Assembly (NCBI RefSeq): GCF_937997405.1
Contig: NZ_CALKTL010000011.1
Location: 1-9,031 of the forward strand
DNA length: 9,031 nucleotides
Source: an uncultured Campylobacter sp.
GTDB taxonomy: Bacteria; Campylobacterota; Campylobacteria; Campylobacterales; Campylobacteraceae
Direction: 5' to 3'
Under the pieces are notes generated by a model, which was given only the letters and a program-made list of their open reading frames with translations, did no database searches and was not told the DNA's origin. The stretch's first letter is position 1. Each line of letters opens with the position of its first letter. The position numbers and the translations under genes are program-made. Shown one piece after another: positions 1 to 6,738 of the stretch.

Positions 1-3000
1 TTGCTGTGACCCATGTTGTTACGCACGCGGCAGCATCTGCTGCAGCAGAAGCGTTTATCACCGATAAAATTATCTAGCATTTGGGCTAAGATATCCTTTT
101 TGATCGGCTTGGTGCAGTATTCGTCAAGCCCTGCTGCCATAAATTTCTCTCTATCGCCCTTTAGCGCATTGGCAGTAACAGCCACGATCGGGATGTGGCG
201 GAGATTATTCTCGTGCTCGTATTGTTTGATCTGTTTTGTAGACTCGATACCGTCCATAACAGGCATCGAAATATCCATAAATATGAGATCATAGTCGTTA
301 TTGGCTTTTCTGGCTTCTAGCGCCAAAAGTCCGTTTTCGACTATCGTCAAATTCATATTAAAGCTATTTAACGTATGCTTCATAAGCTTTTGGTTGATCT
401 CATTATCTTCCGCTATAAGAATTTTAGCGTTATATTTTCTATTGACCAAAGGTACATTTTCATCGGCAGGATTTCGCTCTACCGGCACTTCAACCTCTTC
501 TTCGACTTCGACATCCTCTTCGACCATAATGGTTTCTTCCTGCTGCTCGTCTTCGTATACGGTGACGGGCACCTCGACCATCTCCTCTTCCTCAGGTTGT
601 GGGATAACTACCGGTTCGACTTTTACGCTAACAGGCTCGATCTCTGGCTCTTCGACATGGACGTTTTGAGTAGCAGGCTCTACCTTTGGAATAGACACCG
701 ACTCCGGCTCAATACTCGGCTCTTCGGCAGGAATATTTTGAACCGCTGGTTCTACTACTGGCGTTACCGGTTCAGACTCGATATTTGAAGGTCCCTGTTT
801 AACCTCTTCAAGTTTTGGCTCTATAGGTTTTAGTTCAGGCTCAATTGCTACCGGCTCTGGCTCAACAGCGATAGGTTCTGGTTCGATTATCTTTTTAGTC
901 GGAATTTCAGGTTCTGAAAGTTTAACATTTGAAATTTCATCTTCATGAGCAGAAACACTTGAAGTATCAGGCTTCGAAGCTTTAGCGATAGGAATTTCAG
1001 ACTCGGTTTTAACGGCTACCGGAATTTCTTCTTCTACGCTTGGAATTTCAACCTTTTTGGCAGGCTCTTGCACCTTGGCACTCGGTTTGATATCCGAAAG
1101 ATCGATCTCTATATCAGGAATTTCAATCTCGGCCTTAGGCGTCTCAACCTTAGCCTTTGGAATTTCTATTTTTGTAGGCTCAACCTTTACTTCTTCTTCC
1201 TCTTTTTTGATCTTAGGAAGCTCTATTTTGATATCGGAAAGATCGATGCTAGGAGTTTCGGCTTTAGGAGCCTGGGTCTGCGTCGCATGTGTTTTGAGTC
1301 CCACAAAATCATCAGGGATTTCCAAAGATATAGGCTCATCGATATCGGTCTGAGCATCCTTTGTGCTTGAAGGCTCTACCTTTGGCTTTCCTGCGTGTGG
1401 AATTACTATTTCAGGAATATCAATATCGATCTTTGGCGATTCAGGCTCTGTCTTTTCAATCTTAATATCGTTCATAGGCTCGATATCTATAGGCTTAATG
1501 ACCGGCTCTTCTGCTTTAGGAGCTTCTTTTTTGAGCTCTTGAGCAATACTAGGCTTGCTAACAGCCTCCTCTTTATGCGTAGAATGAGCTTCGGCGTCAT
1601 GCGTACGCCTTCTGCTTTGCAAGATAGCGCGTAGCTCGTCAGCCGATGAAGCAGTGGCATGTCGTAATTCATCAAGCTTGTTGATAATAGGTCTTTCTTT
1701 TACTACCGGCTCTTCCATAATCATTTCATCAAGGGCGATAGGCTTTTCTACCTCGGTATCCAGCTTAATCTCATGCGTCTGTGGAGCAAAATCCGATCTA
1801 CTTAGAGCAATTCCGGATTTTGAAATTTTATCTAGCGTCTTAACGAATTTGGTTAAGTTAAAAGGCTCTGTAAGGGTAAAAATTTTGGAATTTGAAATAC
1901 TAATACTTTGAAGCTCTTTTGGCTTAAGAGTTAAAATCGTAGGCATACTCAATATATCGCTAACCTCGCCGTAATTCTTAAATCTAGTGATAAGAGCGTC
2001 ATATTTGTTATTATTTTGCGCTGAGCGGAACTGCGCATTCGTATTAAATATCGAAATTTTACCACCTAGCTTGCTGATGTAGTTTTTAACGATATCATTA
2101 TACATCGTATCGGCGCTATCGGCTAAAAGCGCAAAATTTAGCCCTTTGATGCTTTCAAATACTACGTCCGCATCAGTTTTTTGTGTCTCTTTAAAAGCAA
2201 GGGTAAAGTAAAATCTAGTACCTTTTCCTACGGTAGATTTGACCTGAAGCTTACCGCCCATCATCGCTACGTATTTCGACGAAATCGTAAGTCCAAGACC
2301 TGTTCCACCATATTTACGCGTGATTGTAGAGTCAGCTTGAGAGAAGGCGTTAAATACATTTGCGAGCTTATCTTCAGAAATTCCAATGCCGGTATCTTCT
2401 ACGCTAAACGTTACGATCGCCTCTCCCGGAGCTTTGCTAGGCTCTCTTAAAATTTCAACTACGATAGTACCGTGCTCAGGCGTAAATTTGACAGCATTGG
2501 ACATGAGATTGATAAGAACCTCTTTGATCTTCGTAATGTCGCCGTATAGGTGGTGCACGAGTGTAGGATCGATGTAGAGCAGGATGTCGATATTCTTTTC
2601 GGCAGCCTTGGCAACGTAAATTTCAACTGCGCTTTCAAAGTCTTGGATAGGATTAAATAATATATCCTCAAGCTCGACCTTATTGCTCTCGATCTTAGAG
2701 ACATCCAAAATGTTATTAATGATCGTTAGAAGGTTTTCGGACGATTTTTCGATGGTATCAACGTAATCCCGCTTCTCCTCATCCAAATCGGTATTTTTAA
2801 GAAGCTCCGTAAAGCCGATGATGCCGTTAAGCGGCGTCCTGATCTCATGCGACATATTGGCTAAAAAGATCGATTTTGCCTTGTTGGCATCCTCCGCAGC
2901 GCCCTTTTGATACGCAATCAGATCGAGCGCATCCTCGATAAGCGAATATGCCTTGTTAACACCCTCACTAGTCCTAACGTCGATATGCTCGTGCTGATTC

Positions 3001-4097
3001 GTCAAATCGCCGATTCGGCTAAGCACGTTGCCGAGGTCGGTAACATTCTGTCTTAAACGTCTTGTGATACCCAAGGCAAAAACGACCAAAATAGCCGCTA
3101 AAACCCATATACCAAGAGCGATAAATAGGTTTCTTAGCCTTTGCGCTAGGTAAGTATCGGCATGCGTCGCAAGCTCAGCATTGATCTTTTCAGAAATTTC
3201 GCTTAGCTTTTTATATTTAAGTGTAGTAGAGGCAAACCACTCTTGAAAAGGCACGCTATAGTGTCCTTCGTCCGCTTCTTGCTGCAATGTGGCTGAAATT
3301 TTAGCAGTCTCTCTTAATGCGTTTTGAAATTCCTCTCCGTCTAGAATTTTTAAAATCGCGGCTCTAGCATCCGATTCCGGCAAGAAGTAGTAATTAGGAA
3401 GCGAACTAGATAAGTTGAAGCTAGCCCAAGTCCTTAGCTGCGCCTGATTCATTGCCTTGCTACCGATGATGTATTCGATAATATAGTCGCGCTCCGATGC
3501 AGTGGCATCCATCGCCTCATAAGTATTAAGTAATGAAACCGTCCAAACGGTGATATTTGAGCTTACAAGACCTTCTCTTAGCACTCGTTGGATTGTTTTT
3601 ACATCATCATCGAATTTTTGAAAATATGAGCTGAAAAGCTCACCGAAGCTTTTGCTTTGAGCATCGACATCCCTTCTTACCTGCGGAAGCTTGTCTAATA
3701 AACCGTCTATATCGGTCTCGGCAGCCAAAAGCTCGTCATTACCGGTGCCGTAAGCGAAAATATCAAAAATAGTCTTTTTTACGACATTTTCGCTAATATT
3801 TTTGCTTTCTTTGTACTTTGCAAGCGCATCGTCGGTTTTTTTGCGTTGACCCGATAGAAGGGTTCCCATACCGGGGTTTCCCTCGCTACCCAAAAACGCC
3901 GAAGTGATACCGCGCTCTTTATCTACCTGCTCTACTAACGCTGCGAGATCGCTGTTTTTAGCAATTTGCTGCTGCAAAATTCCCACTCTGGCGTAATCCT
4001 GCAAAGAGATAAACAAGAAATATGATGCAAACGCGAAAATCAAAAGTAACGGGATACCGCTAACAAGTCTCAAAGCACTTGTAGTATTTAAATTCAT
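1..4097 (-). CDS. NIT-domain hybrid sensor histidine kinase with C-terminal receiver (3' end outside window)
   Basis: This is a membrane sensor kinase that should autophosphorylate a histidine in response to a periplasmic signal and pass the phosphate to its own receiver. I translated it from the ATG at 4097 to position 3: 1365 codons, one frame, no stop, so it is open at the left edge. Visible parts: TM1 at about residues 9-30; a periplasmic region at 33-320 with the NIT-like signatures ERG (61-63) and ERDY (202-205); TM2 at about 321-343; DHp with H417 in SHEIRTPLNG; HATPase with N534 (N box), DTGIGI from D568 and GGTGLGL at 597-603; a degenerate receiver-like segment at about 647-756; an acidic Pro-rich linker at about 757-1224; and a true receiver with E1230/D1231, phospho-acceptor D1275, T1308 and K1330. 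NIT domains are known in nitrate/nitrite sensors, but the ligand here is unproven. An AAGGA site lies 6 nt before the start. No partner regulator is visible; an Hpt domain could follow outside the window. Confidence 0.95.
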   Translation of the reverse strand, partial: MNLNTTSALRLVSGIPLLLIFAFASYFLFISLQDYARVGILQQQIAKNSDLAALVEQVDKERGITSAFLGSEGNPGMGTLLSGQRKKTDDALAKYKESKNISENVVKKTIFDIFAYGTGNDELLAAETDIDGLLDKLPQVRRDVDAQSKSFGELFSSYFQKFDDDVKTIQRVLREGLVSSNITVWTVSLLNTYEAMDATASERDYIIEYIIGSKAMNQAQLRTWASFNLSSSLPNYYFLPESDARAAILKILDGEEFQNALRETAKISATLQQEADEGHYSVPFQEWFASTTLKYKKLSEISEKINAELATHADTYLAQRLRNLFIALGIWVLAAILVVFALGITRRLRQNVTDLGNVLSRIGDLTNQHEHIDVRTSEGVNKAYSLIEDALDLIAYQKGAAEDANKAKSIFLANMSHEIRTPLNGIIGFTELLKNTDLDEEKRDYVDTIEKSSENLLTIINNILDVSKIESNKVELEDILFNPIQDFESAVEIYVAKAAEKNIDILLYIDPTLVHHLYGDITKIKEVLINLMSNAVKFTPEHGTIVVEILREPSKAPGEAIVTFSVEDTGIGISEDKLANVFNAFSQADSTITRKYGGTGLGLTISSKYVAMMGGKLQVKSTVGKGTRFYFTLAFKETQKTDADVVFESIKGLNFALLADSADTMYNDIVKNYISKLGGKISIFNTNAQFRSAQNNNKYDALITRFKNYGEVSDILSMPTILTLKPKELQSISISNSKIFTLTEPFNLTKFVKTLDKISKSGIALSRSDFAPQTHEIKLDTEVEKPIALDEMIMEEPVVKERPIINKLDELRHATASSADELRAILQSRRRTHDAEAHSTHKEEAVSKPSIAQELKKEAPKAEEPVIKPIDIEPMNDIKIEKTEPESPKIDIDIPEIVIPHAGKPKVEPSSTKDAQTDIDEPISLEIPDDFVGLKTHATQTQAPKAETPSIDLSDIKIELPKIKKEEEEVKVEPTKIEIPKAKVETPKAEIEIPDIEIDLSDIKPSAKVQEPAKKVEIPSVEEEIPVAVKTESEIPIAKASKPDTSSVSAHEDEISNVKLSEPEIPTKKIIEPEPIAVEPEPVAIEPELKPIEPKLEEVKQGPSNIESEPVTPVVEPAVQNIPAEEPSIEPESVSIPKVEPATQNVHVEEPEIEPVSVKVEPVVIPQPEEEEMVEVPVTVYEDEQQEETIMVEEDVEVEEEVEVPVERNPADENVPLVNRKYNAKILIAEDNEINQKLMKHTLNSFNMNLTIVENGLLALEARKANNDYDLIFMDISMPVMDGIESTKQIKQYEHENNLRHIPIVAVTANALKGDREKFMAAGLDEYCTKPIKKDILAQMLDNFIGDKRFCCSRCCRVRNNMGHS
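621..755 (-). repeat. Imperfect tandem peptide repeat in kinase linker (24 + 21 codons)
   Basis: Two adjacent in-frame units begin VEPAVQNIPAEEP (nt 755 down to 684) and VEPATQNVHVEEP (nt 683 down to 621), each continuing into an IEP-x-SV segment, and a third VEP starts at 620. The unit starts are similar at DNA level too (735-755 against 663-683). The different unit lengths, 24 and 21 codons, show gain or loss of whole codons since duplication. Confidence 0.7.
1086..1247 (-). repeat. Pair of 21-bp direct repeats encoding IDLSDIK in kinase linker
   Basis: The 21-base words at 1086-1106 and 1227-1247 differ at one base and lie 141 bp (47 codons) apart in the same frame. Both encode IDLSDIK. 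The DNA between them encodes further EIP/VEP-type words, so the pair is probably the remnant of an older internal duplication in the linker. Confidence 0.65.
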
Positions 4098-4262
4098 ACA
4101 AAATCCTTCAAAGCGCAGCTTACGCGACGTTAAATTTTATTCAACCGGAGAAACGAAGTCGCTTCCGTCACGCTAGGCGGAGACGATTTAGCCGTCCTGC
4201 AAAGTTAATGGGTGATTTTACTAAACAAATCTTTAAATATAGCTTTTTGCGTTAGGTTTTCG
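4098..4262 (-). promoter_or_regulatory. Intergenic region between uvrC and the kinase gene, with possible promoter
   Basis: This 165-bp non-coding stretch separates the uvrC stop from the kinase start. A minus-strand TAAAAT at 4139-4134 could be a -10 hexamer (5 of 6 matches to TATAAT), placing a start near 4127 and a leader of about 30 nt. There is no clear -35, as is common in Campylobacter. A small GAAG-CGA-CTTC hairpin lies near 4155-4165. No stem plus U-run terminator follows uvrC, so read-through from uvrC into the kinase is possible. Confidence 0.35.
4104..4108 (-). promoter_or_regulatory. Ribosome binding site of the hybrid kinase gene
   Basis: On the minus strand AAGGA stands 6 nt before the ATG at 4097. 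This fixes the start, which also leaves a plausible short cytoplasmic N-terminus before TM1. Confidence 0.7.
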
Positions 4263-6065
4263 TTAATGATTGTTTAAAATTTTTTCCGCGGTCTGGATAT
4301 TCGTAAGCGATCTGATCTCATCGAAGCTCGCCCCATAAATGCTCTCAAAATCGCCATAAAAGTCCAAAAGCTTCTTCAGACTTCCCTTGCTAACGCCCAA
4401 GCTTAGCAGTTTTGAGCTTTGCAGATCTAGTTTGCGTTTGCTCTTTTGGTGAAACGAGATCGCAAAGCGGTGCGCTTCATCGCGCAGACGCTGAAAAAAC
4501 TGCAATTTTTTATCATCCGTTGGTAGCGAAAAAATCCCGCCCTTAGTGCAAATTTTATCTTTCGCAGCCCCCTTTGCGCGGTGGGCTTTGGCGTCGATCT
4601 TTTCCTTAGAGATAGCGATTATATCGACGTTTGCTCCGACACTTGAAATTATTTCCTCCGCCAAGTTTAGCAGAGCCGTTCCGCCGTCGATGAGCCACAG
4701 ATCGGGTGCGGCGAGCTCGTCAAATTTAAGCGCGCGGCTAGTTAGATACTCGCACATCTGATCGTAGTCGTTATTTGAGCTAAGGTGCTTGTGGCGGTAG
4801 TTTTGCTTGTTAAACTCGCCATCTTGAAAGCTTATCATAGCCCCCACGGCCGCGGCGCCGAACATATGCGAATTATCGAAAACCTCGATATTTACAGGCA
4901 AATTCGTAAGATTAAAATAATCCTTCAACTCCTGCAAAAATGCGTAATCGTGCGTTTTTAGATGCTTTTTGATATTAATCTCGCAGTTTTGATATGCAAT
5001 CTCGCAAATTTTACGCTTCTCGCCGATTTTTGGCGCGTAAATTTTAAAGGCTCTTTCGTGCCGTTTGGATAAAATTTCGCATACCAGATCCGCATCGTCA
5101 AACTCGTCGTAAACGTAAATTTTAGCGCACGCCACGGGAGCCGCGGCCGGGAAGGCGCTTAAGATCATCTGCTTGTAAGCGTTTGCGATATCATCGGCGC
5201 TTGGGGCTTTGCAGTTAATTATATGCGAGCTTGAGGCTGAAATTTTACCCTCGCGTATACTAAAATGCACGGCGCAGACGAGCCCATCGCGCGCAGCAAT
5301 CGCAAAGACTTCGAAATCATCGAGCTTTGCCAGATCGACCTCGACCTTTACGTTCATCTGTTTTAAAATTTCGATCGTATCGCGGATCTGTGCGGCTTCC
5401 TCGAAATTTTCGCTCTGCGCAAGCCGCGCCATCCGATCCTGAAGTTGCGGCACCATCTTTTGCGGATTTTTCAGAGCCGCAAGCGCACTCTGCACGATAT
5501 GCGCGTAATCCTGCTTTGAAATTTTATCCTCGCACGGAGCGGTGCAACGCCCGATCTGATGGAACAAACAGGCCTTTTTGCCCTTAACGCAATTTTTCTT
5601 CTGCACGAGCGGAAACTGCATGTAAAGCGTCTGCAAAATTTCCTTCGCGCCGTGAAAATAGGGACCGAAGTATCTGATGTTTCTGCCCTTTATGATCTTT
5701 CGCGTAATCTCAAAGCGCGGAAAGTCGTCGTCTAAATTTACATATATATAAGGATAGGTTTTATCGTCTCGCAGCAAGATGTTGTACTTGGGCTTGAGCT
5801 GCTTAATGAAGGAATTTTCTAGTATCAGCGCGTCGCTCTCGCTGGGAGTTACGATGTATTCTAAATGCGCCGCCTCGCTTATCATCTTTGCGATGCGCGC
5901 GCTTAGGCGGGGGCTCGGCGCGAGAGCGGGCGTGAAAGAAAAGTAACTTTTGACGCGATTTTTTAAAATTTTTGCCTTGCCGACGTATAGCAGCTTGCCC
6001 GCGGCGTCGAAGTATTGATACACGCCGGGTGCGGCAGGCAGACTCTTAATCTCCTCTATTAGCAA
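4263..6065 (-). CDS. uvrC: UvrABC excinuclease subunit C
   Basis: UvrC makes the 3' and 5' incisions around a DNA lesion after UvrA/UvrB recognition, in the cytoplasm. The 600-residue protein has all family parts in order. The N-terminal GIY-YIG nuclease has GVY 14-16, YVG 27-29, R37 and E83. Four cysteines (C159, C166, C174, C178) match the cluster reported to bind an iron-sulphur centre in UvrC. A UVR motif at about 205-236 contacts UvrB. The C-terminal RNase H-like nuclease shows the Asp of VFDNSH, the Asp of LIDGG and the His of SFHQKS. A helix-hairpin-helix region ends the protein. Length is normal for the family. The start is TTG at 6065: an in-frame stop lies just upstream, the next ATG (codon 61) would remove the catalytic residues before it, and AAGAGGG stands 7 nt before the TTG. 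It overlaps the upstream gene by 20 nt, suggesting translational coupling. Confidence 0.97.
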   Translation of the reverse strand: MLIEEIKSLPAAPGVYQYFDAAGKLLYVGKAKILKNRVKSYFSFTPALAPSPRLSARIAKMISEAAHLEYIVTPSESDALILENSFIKQLKPKYNILLRDDKTYPYIYVNLDDDFPRFEITRKIIKGRNIRYFGPYFHGAKEILQTLYMQFPLVQKKNCVKGKKACLFHQIGRCTAPCEDKISKQDYAHIVQSALAALKNPQKMVPQLQDRMARLAQSENFEEAAQIRDTIEILKQMNVKVEVDLAKLDDFEVFAIAARDGLVCAVHFSIREGKISASSSHIINCKAPSADDIANAYKQMILSAFPAAAPVACAKIYVYDEFDDADLVCEILSKRHERAFKIYAPKIGEKRKICEIAYQNCEINIKKHLKTHDYAFLQELKDYFNLTNLPVNIEVFDNSHMFGAAAVGAMISFQDGEFNKQNYRHKHLSSNNDYDQMCEYLTSRALKFDELAAPDLWLIDGGTALLNLAEEIISSVGANVDIIAISKEKIDAKAHRAKGAAKDKICTKGGIFSLPTDDKKLQFFQRLRDEAHRFAISFHQKSKRKLDLQSSKLLSLGVSKGSLKKLLDFYGDFESIYGASFDEIRSLTNIQTAEKILNNH

Positions 6066-6513
6066 GGATCAGCCCTCTTATCTCTTCAAAAATTTTATAA
6101 ATTTGCGGATCTTGGATTTTATTCTCAAACTCCCCTTTTGCGCGCTCTGAAGATAAAGCGTTGCCGTCCCGGCGCAAATGAGCTTTATAAATTTGCGCCC
6201 TTCTTCTGCTCATTACTCTATCTGCGACGAAAAATTTTATATCGCGCACGCCGCAAAGCTCCGCCGTCTCTCTAGCGGCTACGAAGCGCTTTAATACGTC
6301 TTTTATTAAATTTATATTACTATCGCGTTTTAGTTCGCAAAGCCCCGCCGGGTGCTTCGCGGCTATCATCAAAATGCCATCTTTGACGTAGATGAAAGCG
6401 ATCAGCCTTTGCCAACTAAGCGGCAAAATCGCTAAAAACTCGCCTCTTTCTCGCATCTTGGCATATAAAGGATCTTTTCTGATATGAGCTATTATTTCTC
6501 TTGCATTTTCCAT
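6046..6513 (-). CDS. DUF721/DciA-like small protein
   Basis: A 155-residue soluble basic protein with no signal peptide or membrane segment. Residues about 24-105 have the layout of the DUF721/DciA family: a conserved-type Trp (W34 in LPLSWQRL), then a dG-x-L-x-I strand (DGILMIAAKHPAG, 45-57), an EL (60-61), a helix, and a final strand (VRDIKFFVADR). DciA proteins are known as loaders or recruiters of the replicative helicase in many bacteria; this exact protein is not shown to do so and the match is by eye. The rest, about 106-155, is charged and helical-looking. It overlaps uvrC by 20 nt downstream and, at its 5' end, the divergent lipoprotein gene by 30 nt. No Shine-Dalgarno precedes the ATG; an extended -10 sits almost on it (separate entry). 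M20 is a possible alternative start, also without a clear ribosome site. Confidence 0.75.
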   Translation of the reverse strand: MENAREIIAHIRKDPLYAKMRERGEFLAILPLSWQRLIAFIYVKDGILMIAAKHPAGLCELKRDSNINLIKDVLKRFVAARETAELCGVRDIKFFVADRVMSRRRAQIYKAHLRRDGNALSSERAKGEFENKIQDPQIYKIFEEIRGLILANRGD

Positions 6514-6684
6514 AAGCGGATTTTAGCATTTTTTATCTTAGTTTTGCTTAGCGGCTGCGGATACAAAGCGCCGCCGTTTTACTCGGACGCGGATGAGCAA
6601 ACCGTGAACGCAAAGGCATCCGCCGCGGATGGCAACAAAACAAACGGCGCGAAAGGCAGCGTTAGAATTTTACGCGATAAATAG
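6484..6684 (+). CDS. Small lipoprotein, LptM/YifL-like
   Basis: A 66-residue predicted lipoprotein. The N-terminus has basic residues K11-R12, a hydrophobic run at 13-21 and a lipobox LSGC with C25 as the lipidated residue. The sequence after the Cys, GYKAPPFY, resembles the CGxKGPLY signature of the LptM (YifL) family, which in E. coli assists assembly of the LptD/E lipopolysaccharide translocon; a similar role here is inference. The rest is short, polar and Ala/Lys/Asn-rich, probably disordered. The ATG at 6484 is preceded by AAAGGA at 6467-6472 with a rather long 11-nt spacer. The first 30 bp overlap the divergent DUF721-like gene, so its promoter must lie inside that gene; a TATAAA at 6464-6469 overlaps the ribosome site and cannot serve both. 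It ends 54 nt before guaA, which has its own promoter. Confidence 0.8.
   Translation: MSYYFSCIFHKRILAFFILVLLSGCGYKAPPFYSDADEQTVNAKASAADGNKTNGAKGSVRILRDK
6520..6528 (-). promoter_or_regulatory. Extended -10 promoter close to the DUF721-like start codon
   Basis: Reading the minus strand from 6528 gives TGC-TAAAAT, an extended -10 (TGnTANAAT class). The hexamer ends at 6520, so transcription would start about 7 nt later, at or beside the A of the ATG (6513). With no Shine-Dalgarno present, this predicts a leaderless or near-leaderless message for the DUF721-like gene and uvrC. Confidence 0.4.
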
Positions 6685-6703
6685 CCTACTTTTAGCTTTG
6701 CTT

Positions 6704-6712
6704 TGTTATACT
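6704..6712 (+). promoter_or_regulatory. Promoter of guaA
   Basis: TG-T-TATACT is an extended -10 with 5 of 6 matches to TATAAT, preceded by regularly spaced T-tracts (6689-6704) as in Campylobacter vegetative promoters. The predicted start is near 6719, giving a leader of about 20 nt with AAGGA at 6729-6733. That is too short to hold a purine riboswitch. Confidence 0.65.
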
Positions 6713-6738
6713 TTTAAAAATTTTTAAAAAGGAATTTC

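Larger units (their letters stand above)
426..1829 (-). other. Long Pro/Glu/Val-rich linker inside the hybrid kinase
   Basis: This part of the kinase (about residues 757-1224) joins the degenerate receiver-like segment to the C-terminal receiver. It has almost no hydrophobic-core pattern. It is dominated by Glu, Pro, Val, Ile and Lys, with recurring short words such as EIP, VEP, EPE and EEP, and ends in an almost purely acidic stretch near residues 1180-1215. The composition suggests a disordered or extended tether. The frame was followed codon by codon and is intact, so it is not decayed DNA. The plus strand opposite it gives open frames rich in Ser and Thr, which are the mirror of this bias and not genes. 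Confidence 0.85.

Noticed and set aside
301..669. Plus-strand open frame with long Ser/Thr-rich runs, resembling a surface adhesin
   Set aside because: It is the complement of the Glu/Pro-rich linker of the kinase; GAA/GAG/GTC-rich codons on one strand give Ser/Thr-rich readings on the other. No ribosome site.
1057..1370. Two overlapping plus-strand frames opposite the kinase linker
   Set aside because: Mirror of the same biased linker; no ribosome site, and the minus-strand frame is continuous through here.
3834..3842. Seven-T run in the kinase gene as a phase-variation tract
   Set aside because: Short A/T runs are common in this genome and the frame is intact; no long G/C tract of the kind used for Campylobacter phase variation is present.
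6685..6738. Possible purine riboswitch before guaA
   Set aside because: The predicted leader is only about 20 nt and the whole gap is 54 nt, too short for a known purine aptamer.
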